Translations under genes and position numbers: made by a program
Source: Xanthomonas vesicatoria ATCC 35937
GTDB taxonomy: Bacteria; Pseudomonadota; Gammaproteobacteria; Xanthomonadales; Xanthomonadaceae
Assembly (NCBI RefSeq): GCF_001908725.1
Contig: NZ_CP018725.1
Location: 3,038,001 to 3,102,000, forward strand
Length of the DNA: 64,000 nt
Reading direction: 5' to 3'
The notes under the pieces: generated by a model
The model's input: the letters and a program-made list of their open reading frames with translations, nothing else
Told to the model about the DNA's origin: nothing
The model's database searches: none
Part shown: positions 36,892 to 43,712 of the stretch, one piece after another
Position numbering within the stretch: the stretch's first letter is position 1
Layout of the letters: each line of letters opens with the position of its first letter

Positions 36892-37101
36892 ATGTTGAGC
36901 AAGGCATGGAGCATCGTGGCACTGAGTGTGGTCGCACTCGGTTTGTTTACCCCAACAGCGCAGGCGCGCGTCAGGGCCGCCGGCACGCACCACACCACCA
37001 GTCACGGCGGTCACTACAGCGCAGGCCACGGGGCCTCGCACAAGGGTGGCAGCTACCGCAGCACAAGTACCAACAACCATTATCGGCGTCACAAGTCCTA
37101 G
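36892..37101 (+). CDS. Small exported His/Ser/Gly-rich protein, 69 aa
   Basis: ATG 36892 follows AGGGGGAAG. Signal peptide: MLSKAWSIVALSVVALGLFT, with cleavage after PTAQA. The mature part of about 45 residues is full of His, Ser, Gly and Tyr (THHTTSHGGHYSAGHGASH) and ends in basic YRRHKS; clustered His suggests metal binding. The stop codon lies inside the left arm of the attC-like palindrome at 37095, as is typical for integron cassette genes, although no site is visible upstream of it. No known family. Confidence 0.7.
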   Translation: MLSKAWSIVALSVVALGLFTPTAQARVRAAGTHHTTSHGGHYSAGHGASHKGGSYRSTSTNNHYRRHKS

Positions 37102-37154
37102 CAGGCCTCAAGCCAACGCCACTCGGAAGTGCAGCGTGATGCAAGAACTAGGAC
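37095..37154 (+). repeat. attC-like palindrome A
   Basis: 60-bp imperfect palindrome. The ends GTCCTAG and CTAGGAC are perfect inverted repeats in the positions of the R'' and R' core sites. Inside, TCAAGCCAACGCC parallels the xanthomonad attC motif TCAAGCCGACGCC. The core deviates from GTTRRRY. The upstream stop codon lies within the left core. Confidence 0.55.
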
Positions 37155-37161
37155 GCGAAGA

Positions 37162-37545
37162 ATGCGCTATCAAAAACTCCTGAAGCTGCTCGCCGGCCTT
37201 GCCGGCGTCATGCTCGCAGCGACAGGCGCTTTGCTGGTGGCGCTGGTTGCAGCAGGCCAGGTACGTGAGGGACAGACGGGCGCGTTGATCAGTGGCATCG
37301 GATTTCTGGTGATGGCCACTCCTGCGCTGGCAATGCCGTTTTCCGTACGTGCTGCCAAGCGATTGCTGATGCTGACACTGTGCTGCCTCGCGGCACTCGC
37401 GATTTGGCTTTCCTTCTGGCCGAAAGAGGGTGTCACGCCGACGCTTCAGCTGCGAGTCGCCGTCCTTGCGTTCCCGGCACTTCTGATACTCCGCATGCTG
37501 CTGGCTCGCCATCGCAAGTTGACGAAGCTTAGCGCTGACAATTGA
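37162..37545 (+). CDS. Small integral membrane protein, 127 aa (cassette gene)
   Basis: Starts at 37162, 7 bases after palindrome A, as expected for a cassette gene; codons upstream encode only Arg-rich sequence. The 127 residues form four hydrophobic segments: LAGLAGVMLAATGALLVALVA, LISGIGFLVMATPALAMPF, LLMLTLCCLAALAIWLSFW and LRVAVLAFPALLILRMLL. The stop codon is inside palindrome B. No family is recognised. Small membrane proteins are common among integron cassettes. Confidence 0.7.
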   Translation: MRYQKLLKLLAGLAGVMLAATGALLVALVAAGQVREGQTGALISGIGFLVMATPALAMPFSVRAAKRLLMLTLCCLAALAIWLSFWPKEGVTPTLQLRVAVLAFPALLILRMLLARHRKLTKLSADN

Positions 37546-37592
37546 TGCAAGTAGAAGCCGCGATGTGGTGCGACTTAATTCAAACGCTAGGA
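37534..37592 (+). repeat. attC-like palindrome B
   Basis: CGCTGACAATTGATGCAAG, then AGAAGCCGC, a short loop and TGGTGCGACTTAATTCAAA, ending CGCTAGGA. It follows the plan of xanthomonad attC sites (CAATTC.TTCAAGCC ... GGCTTAA.TCA.GCGTTRGG). Left and right parts are partly complementary (GCAAGT against ACTTAATT). Confidence 0.55.
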
Positions 37593-37598
37593 AAACCG

Positions 37599-37799
37599 AT
37601 GGATATGATTCGCGTCACCTCTTCAGCCATCAGCGCCATTGGCTACGACTCGGCTACCATGCGTATGAAAATTCAATTCGTGCAGGGCCACACATACGAC
37701 TTCTGCGGTGTGCCCTCGCACGTGTTTCAGCGGCTTCGCGATGCGGGCTCAAAGGGCCGTTACTACAACGATCATATTCGTGACCGCTATCAGTGCTAA
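37599..37799 (+). CDS. KTSC domain protein, 66 aa (cassette gene)
   Basis: ATG 37599 with AGGA six bases upstream, just after palindrome B. The product is a single KTSC domain: MDMIRVTSSAISAIGYDSAT, then MKIQFVQGHTYDFCGVPSHVF and the signature GRYYNDHIRDRY. KTSC is a small domain named from its occurrence at the C-terminus of some lysyl-tRNA synthetases; as a stand-alone protein its function is unknown, with nucleic-acid binding suggested. GC content is visibly lower than in the core genes. It is followed by the attC-like site C. Confidence 0.85.
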   Translation: MDMIRVTSSAISAIGYDSATMRMKIQFVQGHTYDFCGVPSHVFQRLRDAGSKGRYYNDHIRDRYQC

Positions 37800-37820
37800 C
37801 CACCTGAATTTGGGGCGTTT

Positions 37821-37879
37821 CCAAGTAATTCATTCAAGCCGAGCCCGCTTCGCAGGTCGGATAAATTAAGGCGTTGTGC
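37821..37879 (+). repeat. attC-like palindrome C
   Basis: CCAAGTAATTCATTCAAGCC, GAGCCCGC, loop TTCG, CAGGTCGGATAAATTAA, GGCGTTGTGC. The centre is a stem (CCGAGCCCGC against GCAGGTCGG). The ATTCATTCAAGCCGA block and the terminal GCGTTGTGC are close to xanthomonad attC sites; the left core is degenerate. Confidence 0.7.
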
Positions 37880-37912
37880 TGAAAAGCAGCGCCACGAACC
37901 AGGGGGTAACCA

Positions 37913-38698
37913 ATGTCAGAACTCAGAATTAAATTCGTATACAAGCATGGAGATGCTGATGACGGACAGTTGAACCTCTATGACGGAGCAAAATCCCTAG
38001 AGGGGATTGCACGCTCACTGGCCATTGCCGTGCACGCGTTTGCTAATGGAGAAGTTCGTACTAGAGCCGAGGCTGCTCACAATGCAGAGCTCTATATTCG
38101 TTCACCGCAGCGCGGCAGTTTTGTATACGAGGCTGTAATATTTTTCGGCGTTACAGTTGCTTCTGGCGTTTTCTATGACTTCATCAAGCACACTTTCAAT
38201 GAAGCTGTTGGACGCATACTAGATGAGCCGCAAAGTCGCGCACTTCAGGCTCGTATTGAACCAACGATTGGCGAGCTACCAGCCATGCTGGAGAGTGCGC
38301 TGACGGATGTTCATCGTCCCCTGATGCGAACCCCAGAGATGACACTGACTGTGACGCGGCCGAGAGGCGAGGAGTTAGTCACTTTCACAAATGCAACGGG
38401 CCAGACTCTGCAGCCCCAAGAAGTTGGAGTTCCAGATCCAATTATAGGTCACGTAACGCGTTACAACACTATCAGTAGCTGGGGCAGACTTTACGACCTT
38501 TCGGAACGCCGGGTTATATCATTCCTGCTTTCTCCAGATTTGACAGAAAGAGCGCGATCTCTGGTCACTTGGTCACTGCATGAGAACAACTTAGGTAGGG
38601 AAGCCAAGCTATACATGAGGGGTACCGCGCTTGTAAGTCCTTTGCAACAGAAGATTAAGCGATACCACATCAGTCAGGTTAGCGACCAGCCAATTTAG
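37913..38698 (+). CDS. Protein of unknown function, 261 aa, low GC (cassette gene)
   Basis: A 261-residue protein with clearly lower GC and AT-ending codons, unlike the neighbouring core genes, so recently acquired. The N-terminal part (IKFVYKHGDADDGQLNLYDG, then KSLEGIARSLAIAVHAFANG) looks like a conserved domain I do not recognise by name. One hydrophobic segment at about 74-92 (YEAVIFFGVTVASGVFYDFI) may be a membrane or buried helix. The C-terminal half is beta-rich with WGRLYDLSERRVISFLL. Its position between attC-like sites C and D marks it as a cassette gene. Proteins of this look occur in mobile regions; a defence role is conceivable but unsupported. Confidence 0.8.
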   Translation: MSELRIKFVYKHGDADDGQLNLYDGAKSLEGIARSLAIAVHAFANGEVRTRAEAAHNAELYIRSPQRGSFVYEAVIFFGVTVASGVFYDFIKHTFNEAVGRILDEPQSRALQARIEPTIGELPAMLESALTDVHRPLMRTPEMTLTVTRPRGEELVTFTNATGQTLQPQEVGVPDPIIGHVTRYNTISSWGRLYDLSERRVISFLLSPDLTERARSLVTWSLHENNLGREAKLYMRGTALVSPLQQKIKRYHISQVSDQPI

Positions 38699-38710
38699 CT
38701 CTGCTGGCGC

Positions 38711-38771
38711 AGCCCAATAATTCGTTCAAGCCGACGCCGCTTCCAGGTGCGCCTTACTCACGCATTGGCCC
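38711..38771 (+). repeat. attC-like palindrome D
   Basis: Best match of the set: AGCCCAATAATTCGTTCAAG, CCGACGCCGC, loop, GGTGCGCCTTACTCA, CGCATTGGCCC. The outer ends GCCCAAT and ATTGGCC are inverted repeats with one mismatch, and the inner block TTCGTTCAAGCCGACGCCGC is what I recall of xanthomonad attC. It begins 12 bases after the stop of the preceding gene. Confidence 0.75.
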
Positions 38772-38791
38772 AACAGGAGAGATCTTTGGCC

Positions 38792-38998
38792 ATGGATGTA
38801 GTCTCAAGAATCAGTGAGTTCGCTGGTTCAGCCACCAAGAGGCTCCGAGTTAGGAGTGCTCTCAACCCAATGCTGTGGCTATGTGCGATTGCAATGCCGG
38901 TTTGCTTTCTCGGGGCATACGCATTTCGTGATGCACCTACCCTTTGTGCTGTTCTCGTTGCCCTCGGCGGCCTACCTTTAGTTGTGGCGCGCCAATAA
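38792..38998 (+). CDS. Small membrane protein, 68 aa (cassette gene)
   Basis: ATG 38792 lies after AGGAGAG. The 68 residues start MDVVSRISEFAGSATKRLRV and have two hydrophobic segments (MLWLCAIAMPVCFLGAYAF and TLCAVLVALGGLPLVVA). The stop codon lies in GCCAATAAC, which resembles the left core of site D (GCCCAATAA), so a fifth attC site probably began here and was interrupted or lost at the IS insertion. The family is unknown. Confidence 0.6.
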   Translation: MDVVSRISEFAGSATKRLRVRSALNPMLWLCAIAMPVCFLGAYAFRDAPTLCAVLVALGGLPLVVARQ

Positions 38999-39056
38999 CT
39001 GGGTCAGGTTCAATTAAAGTCGATCTGAGCCACCCCCGATTTCTCGGACAGGTTAA

Positions 39057-39916
39057 TTAGGGAACAACAGCCATCTTCTCGAACTCGGCCGGCGAGCGAT
39101 AGCCCAGCGCACTGTGCAACCGCTGCCGGTTGTAGAACACTTCGATGTACTCGAACACTTTCCCGCGCGCTTCGTCGAGACTGGCGAAGCGCTCGTGGTG
39201 CGTCAGTTCCTGTTTGAGCGAACTGAAGAAGCTCTCCATCACCGCATTGTCGTAAGGCATGCCCTTGCGGCTCATGCTTGCGACCAGCCCAGCTTCTTGC
39301 AACTGCCGCTGATATGCACCGCTGGTGTATTGCGTGCCCTGGTCACTATGGTGGATTGCGCCCTGCGCTGGCCGTCGCGGTGCAACGCCATGGCCAGCGC
39401 AGCGCTGGCCAACGCCTGATCGGCCCGCTGGCCCATCGCCCAGCCCGCGATCTGCCGGCTGTGCATGTCTAGAACTGCCGCCAGGTACAACCAGCCCATC
39501 CGGGTCGGGATGAAGGTGATGTCCGCCACCCACACCCGATCTGGCCCCGGACTGACGAACGGCCATGCCAGCCGGTTAGGCGCTACCGCCGCACGCTGGT
39601 ATGTGCTGCGCGTGCGCAGATAGCGTTGTCGCCGTTTGGTGCGGATCGCATGTGCCTGCCGCAGGCGCCGCACCCGATGCCGGCCGCATGTCTCACCTTG
39701 CTGACGCAACGCGCGCCACAGGCGCTCGCTGCCATACGCCTGGCGGGTTTGTGCGTGCAACTGCTCGATCCGCTGCAATAGCCGGGCATTCTCCTGTGCG
39801 CGTGGCCCCGGACGGCGAGCGCACCACGCGTAATAGCCGCTGGGCGACACGCCCAACGCATGGCAGAGCCAACGCACCCGGTAACCCCGCTGATCTCGGA
39901 TCCAGGCGTACTTCAC
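39057..39916 (-). pseudogene. IS3-family transposase OrfB, frameshifted
   Basis: DDE integrase-core transposase. The N-terminal part (from MKYAWIRDQRGYRV to about 39380) has the HTH_21-like region and first catalytic Asp in WVADITFIP, plus LAAVLDMHSRQIAGW. The second part, with IHHSDQGTQYTS (second Asp), MPYDNAVMESFF (Glu) and the C-terminal SALGYRSPAEFE, is in another frame. The break is near 39375-39380, where CACCGCGACGG on the coding strand would need one more C (CACCGCCGACGG). One base lost is enough to inactivate the enzyme unless the sequence is in error. Confidence 0.88.
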
Positions 39917-40206
39917 GGTAGCTCCCGCGCAAAGTACGCCGCCGCTTTTTTTAGGATCTCGTTCTCTTGGCGCAGCCGCTCGTTCTCGCGCTGCAGCTTG
40001 GCCAGTTCATCCGGGTTGGCCTTGGGCCGGCCACTGCCGCCAAAGGCGCCAGCGCCCTTCGCATCGAGATCCGTGGCCCACTTGTAGAGCCGGTTGCGCG
40101 GGATGGCTAACCCCCGCGCGATCATGGCCGCTGGCCGATCTCCCGCCTTGAGCAACCGCACTGCTTCCCGCTTGAACTCCGCTGTAAACCGCTGCCGCTT
40201 CTGCAT
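39913..40206 (-). CDS. IS3-family transposase OrfA
   Basis: The 97-residue HTH protein starts MQKRQRFTAEFKREAVRLLK, with GGGAGG upstream, and has a leucine-zipper-like end (LAKLQRENERLRQENEILKK). Helix-turn-helix residues lie at about 20-45 (PAAMIARGLAIPRNRLYKWA). The coding strand carries A7 (T7 at 39946-39952 on the plus strand) in CTAAAAAAAGC, a slippery sequence where -1 frameshifting would make the OrfAB fusion normal for IS3 elements. OrfA itself appears intact. Confidence 0.92.
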   Translation of the reverse strand: MQKRQRFTAEFKREAVRLLKAGDRPAAMIARGLAIPRNRLYKWATDLDAKGAGAFGGSGRPKANPDELAKLQRENERLRQENEILKKAAAYFARELP

Positions 40207-40404
40207 CGAACACCTCCCTGCGAGGATTGTCCTCGCTTTCAGGTGTCCGAGTTATCAGGGGTGGCTCAGGTTCACTTAGTGCCGGGCCGCTATGCAGTGA
40301 TGCGCCCGGGTGCGTTGTCTGCCGGATGAGGCATCAGGATGCATGCTCTCTGTGTTGTACACGCATGCCGATGCGCTACGACCCGCAAACATCGATGCAG
40401 ATAA

Positions 40405-40424
40405 AACCCTGCCGAGGCAGGGTT
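40405..40424 (-). terminator. Rho-independent terminator of the 101-aa gene
   Basis: AACCCTGCC / GGCAGGGTT stem with a tight GA (effectively 4-base) loop; read on the minus strand it is followed by TTTT. It lies 8 bases after the stop of the minus-strand gene at 40432. Confidence 0.8.
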
Positions 40425-40431
40425 CGATGCA

Positions 40432-40737
40432 TCAGTAACCGGATCCATAAGGGTTGACGGCGTCAGCCCTGGATGGCTCGTAGGTTTGCTGTGGTGCTGG
40501 CTGGCGATACGTGTTCTGTTCTTTATACGGATCGACAGTTCCAAGTTTTCCGGTGTATGGATTCATATTCCCACGTGTCGAATAATTGTCGAGCGTTGTG
40601 CTGTTGGCCTCGCTGCGATAGTGAGGTTGCACATAAGTGCCGTCAGCGCGGTGATAACCATTGACACGGGTCTGCGCGCACACTGAAGCGGAGGCGAGTG
40701 CTACCACGATCGCCAAAACGATCTCTGCCTTTTTCAT
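40432..40737 (-). CDS. Small exported protein, 101 aa
   Basis: GAGGAAACATCC precedes ATG 40737. The signal peptide is MKKAEIVLAIVVALASASVCA. The mature region is polar and repetitive: RVNGYHRADGTYVQPHYRSE, then NPYTGKLGTVDPYKEQNTY and NPYGSGY. The motif G(Y/T)YVQPH(Y/W)R with repeated NPYTG / DPY units is typical of small exported proteins of proteobacteria of unknown role. It has its own terminator. It is on the opposite strand to the cassette genes. Confidence 0.82.
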   Translation of the reverse strand: MKKAEIVLAIVVALASASVCAQTRVNGYHRADGTYVQPHYRSEANSTTLDNYSTRGNMNPYTGKLGTVDPYKEQNTYRQPAPQQTYEPSRADAVNPYGSGY

Positions 40738-40841
40738 GGATGTTTCCTCGTAACGACTTGATGGTCTATGCGTGGCCGCAGAAGACCAATGACGTGAGGG
40801 CCGTCTGGCCCGAGTGATGCGGCCAGATTGGGCCATCGGCT

Positions 40842-41129
40842 TCACCGCGCTCCAGCTCGGTAGTCGGTAACCATTGCCTTGGTCACGTCCTTTGGGTAGC
40901 ACAACGGAGCGTAGCCACCGCCACGGCTATATGCGCTTCTACCGCCGCAGCTGCTGCCATTGCGTGCCGCGTTGTACGGGCAGGGGCAGTTGCCGGGATA
41001 TGCATCGATCGATTGTTGAATCAGCAGCGTCTTGATGTTGGCATCAGACAACGCTGTGGAAGGCCCTTTGGCAAGCGCGTGTGGCGCAAATGCCATCGCC
41101 AACGCAAGCAAGCAGAACTGCAGTCGCAT
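40842..41129 (-). CDS. Small exported Cys-rich protein, 95 aa
   Basis: Signal peptide MRLQFCLLALAMAFAPHALA, then a domain with SIDAYPGNCPCPYNAARNG, SSCGGRSAYSRGGG and PLCYPKDVTKAMVTDYRAGA. Four Cys in the mature part could form two disulfides in the periplasm. This CPCPY...CG.RSAYS.PGG pattern recurs in small proteins often near phage or mobile genes, but the function is unknown. It follows the 101-aa gene in the same direction with a separate ribosome site. Confidence 0.8.
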   Translation of the reverse strand: MRLQFCLLALAMAFAPHALAKGPSTALSDANIKTLLIQQSIDAYPGNCPCPYNAARNGSSCGGRSAYSRGGGYAPLCYPKDVTKAMVTDYRAGAR

Positions 41130-41483
41130 GGGTTTGTCCTAATGTCGCACGTAAGGTGCGCAACAGAGCATGCAAGCCCTGTTCCCCACGTCTTATCGAG
41201 TTCGCTCTCACATGCGCTATAAATGGTTATGCCCGCCTTCTGCCATTATTTCTACGCCAATCCCGAGCGGGATATCGGCAGGCTACTGTCCGAGGTAGGA
41301 CGTTGGCTGATGCGCTCAACAGCGCGAAGGGCTTATATCCCCAGGTCGTTGCTTCCTGAAAATACGTTCACGCCGAACCCGCCTCCGCGGATGACCTTAC
41401 ACGCCTACCGCCGTAGCAGGCGTCTGAGACGGCCGAATGTCACCGCACAGATAGAGCCGCCTCTCATTGATCTTGGCCGGACC
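41130..41483. other. Intergenic region with a weak attC-like sequence
   Basis: No gene is supported here; the 176-aa plus-strand frame is antisense to the nitrilase-fold gene. At 41356-41413 the sequence CTGAAAATACGTTCACGCC, GAACCCGCCTCCGCGG, ATGACCTTACACGCCTAC follows the attC layout (TTC..GCCGA.CCCGC...GCGG..G.CTTA). The right core is not recognisable. Confidence 0.35.
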
Positions 41484-42215
41484 TCAAACCAATCTGAAGA
41501 CGTTCGCTTCTCCAGTCCCCGTGTCGTAGGACACCAACGCCTCCTGGAAAGCGTCAGCGCTGCAAACGAGGTCACCGTCACTGCTCCAGATGGCAGACCG
41601 ACCGGCTCCTATGAAGGTGTCGGCGGGGCCTACACAATTCGCCATCAAGACAGTCATGGAATGCGTTTTTGCAATCGTCGGATAATGGCTGTAGGCCGAT
41701 GTCACGCCTCTCTCGGATTTGGCCACGCTTGCCAGGTACACGCCAGCACCTGACGCTGCAGCTTGTTCCGCATGGCTTGCCTGCAGTGACTCGTAGCAAA
41801 TGGCAGGCGCCAGCAGCTGATCTGCGTGTCTGAGAACAGGCTGCTCGCTACCGGCGGTGAAGAACGGGAACTCGTCGGGGTGTAACTGCTGTTTGGAGTA
41901 GCTTGTGCGCTTCAGCCCCGGTTGGAAGCAGAGCATGCTGATTTCGGTGCCCTTTGCCCCCTTCGTGGGCGCGCCAACGGCGATGAGCATGCCGTACCGG
42001 TCACTTGCCAGCTGAAATTGATCAAAGCGCTGATCAGCCGGCTGCACCGCCAGGGCCTGCGCCAATCCGGGTTCGTAACCGGTGAGGGACAGCTCGGGAA
42101 AGACCAGCACATCGGCACCCTTGCTCGCAGCCAGGCGAATGACATCGAGGTGCTTACTGATGTTCCCTTCGATTTGGCCAGGCGTCGAAAGGATTTGCGC
42201 GGCTGTCAGCTTCAT
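41484..42215 (-). CDS. Carbon-nitrogen hydrolase (nitrilase superfamily)
   Basis: A 243-residue cytoplasmic hydrolase of amide or nitrile C-N bonds. The catalytic triad is visible: Glu in VLVFPELSLTGYEP, Lys in SYSKQQLHPDE and nucleophile Cys in LAPAICYESLQ. The alpha-beta-beta-alpha fold pattern is complete, and length is on the short side of the family. The start MKLTAAQILSTPGQI at 42215 is preferred to the longer frame. The SKQQLHPDE loop is close to Nit/YafV or omega-amidase relatives, so the substrate cannot be named. It stands among small exported proteins in the variable region. Confidence 0.88.
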   Translation of the reverse strand: MKLTAAQILSTPGQIEGNISKHLDVIRLAASKGADVLVFPELSLTGYEPGLAQALAVQPADQRFDQFQLASDRYGMLIAVGAPTKGAKGTEISMLCFQPGLKRTSYSKQQLHPDEFPFFTAGSEQPVLRHADQLLAPAICYESLQASHAEQAAASGAGVYLASVAKSERGVTSAYSHYPTIAKTHSMTVLMANCVGPADTFIGAGRSAIWSSDGDLVCSADAFQEALVSYDTGTGEANVFRLV

Positions 42216-42452
42216 TGCCTGTCTCGTGTCCACGTATTGGGATTGAGCGTAGCGGATTCCAACAGGCTGGTAACCAGCGTGCGCTTTAGCTCCGCATATT
42301 GCTGCTTGAGCGCTCGTGCCCTCAAAAGCGGAGCGTCTCGGCCAGGCGCTTGTCTTCATCAACCGCACAGGGCAGATATATAGCGTGCGTGTCTTTCAAT
42401 CTTCTCCGACTTGCTTCGTTGAAAAAACGGCACACTGAGCTGAGGGAAGTAC

Positions 42453-43712
42453 TCATTTATTGAGCACCTCGGTTGTCCATATCTGGTCGTAATCCGCGTT
42501 GTGCGCCTTGGTAAAGCCGTGGGCGTCGCTGCGTCCATCATCGACCTTCTGGCCATCCTTGTAGATTACATAATGGCGCCCGCCGGCAGCCTGGTCGCCG
42601 TGGTAATGCAGCTGCATCCGGTACACCAGCCTGCTCTCTTCTACTGCTGGCGTCGCTTGCTGCTGTACTACGCTGCCGGCTAGTTGTTGTATCTGCAACA
42701 GCGGTGTCGTCTGCTGTGGATGGGCCACAACCCAGCGCCTGAAATTGGCTTGGTCCTGCGCTGACGCCTGCCCGGACGCTGGCCAGACATACAGGAACGT
42801 TGCCGGCGGACCAGGCGCTGTACCAACGGCCGGCGTGTGCCACTCATAGACCTGGCACTTGCCATCGGCTGTCGTCATCTCAAGCAGGCGGGCACTGGCT
42901 TGCGATGGCTTGCTGGCGGCGACTGGCAGTTCACCGATCGGCGCGAGGCTGGAGTTCGGGACGGCACCCGCCAGTGCCAGCAGCAGATCGCGCTGGTTTG
43001 CCACTTCCTGCGTGTTCAACGACAGCGAGCGCAGGTAGCGCGAACGCAGGCTGAAACGGTAGCGCGTTTCCTGCAGGGTGAATTCTCCCTCGACCCTGGA
43101 AGCTTCGTGCCAGTCTTCCCCCGGGGCCAGATTGACAGCGCCGTGCATGACGCAAAAGCCCTGCTGGGATTGCGCCGCTGACGGGAACGGTGTTGCACTG
43201 CTGGTAATCGAGGCCAGGATATCCTTGGTGCGCCGTTCGGTGATGTCCTGCAGGCGGCTGATGGCCGTCTTCTGGAAACGAAAGGTCGTGCCATCGCGGT
43301 GAATGAAGCCGCTGACCTGCACCACATTCGGGTCGAGCGGCAACGCGTCTTCCTCGTGTACGACGATGACCCTCCCATCGTCCTGCGCCAGCGTTTCCAC
43401 GGGCTTGATCAGTTGGCGCACCCGGCCATCGCTGGCCGGTGCTTGCGCGGCCAGCAGCCGTTGCGCATAGCTGGCTGCGTCTTCGCGGTAGCTGTCGATG
43501 TCGCCCCAGTAAAACTGCGCGGAACTTCCCAGAAAATGCAGGGGCACATTGGACGTCACGGCAAGCCGCCCGATGCAGTAATTTGCGTTGCCGGTAGTGT
43601 CTGCCGTTGGCGGCAGCGGCGTGTTGGCGGTGTTGGTCGTGCTGCAAGCGGCAAGCAACGCCACGGGGAAGAACAGAAGTGCGCGCAGCGGTCGTGGGGC
43701 GGGACGTCTCAA
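42453..43712 (-). CDS. Lipoprotein of unknown function, 419 aa (possibly Tli4-type immunity)
   Basis: The signal ALLFFPVALLAACS is a lipobox with Cys lipidation. The mature protein begins with a Thr/Pro linker, then YCIGRLAVTSNVPL, two globular halves and a C-terminal segment with YHGDQAAGGRHYVIYKDGQK and SDAHGFTKAHNADYDQIW. The first part (CIGR...VPL, then a WGDI segment and late C.MHGAV motif) resembles what I remember of the Tli4 family, periplasmic lipoproteins giving immunity to type VI phospholipase effectors. I could not verify it and no effector gene is intact next to it. An outer-membrane or inner-membrane anchor is certain only as far as the lipobox. Confidence 0.75.
   Translation of the reverse strand: MRRPAPRPLRALLFFPVALLAACSTTNTANTPLPPTADTTGNANYCIGRLAVTSNVPLHFLGSSAQFYWGDIDSYREDAASYAQRLLAAQAPASDGRVRQLIKPVETLAQDDGRVIVVHEEDALPLDPNVVQVSGFIHRDGTTFRFQKTAISRLQDITERRTKDILASITSSATPFPSAAQSQQGFCVMHGAVNLAPGEDWHEASRVEGEFTLQETRYRFSLRSRYLRSLSLNTQEVANQRDLLLALAGAVPNSSLAPIGELPVAASKPSQASARLLEMTTADGKCQVYEWHTPAVGTAPGPPATFLYVWPASGQASAQDQANFRRWVVAHPQQTTPLLQIQQLAGSVVQQQATPAVEESRLVYRMQLHYHGDQAAGGRHYVIYKDGQKVDDGRSDAHGFTKAHNADYDQIWTTEVLNK

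Larger units (their letters stand above)
39026..40268 (-). mobile_element. IS3-family insertion sequence, frameshifted
   Basis: A 1243-bp element bounded by imperfect inverted repeats: left TGAGCCACCCCCGATT..., right end complement TGAGCCACCCCTGATA..., matching in 22 of 25 positions. It encodes orfA and orfB on the minus strand. No target-site duplication of 3-5 bases is evident. Instead a 9-base direct repeat TCAGGTTCA lies at 39004-39012 and 40266-40274, asymmetrically with respect to the ends. The orfB reading frame is broken, so this copy is probably not autonomous. Confidence 0.88.

Noticed and set aside
36892..41413. Prophage
   Set aside because: No capsid, portal, tail, lysis or integrase gene; the region is small orphan genes with palindromic spacers and one IS.
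41223..41753. 176-residue plus-strand frame
   Set aside because: Half of it is antisense to the nitrilase-fold gene and no domain is visible; the attC-like sequence inside is a better explanation of part of it.
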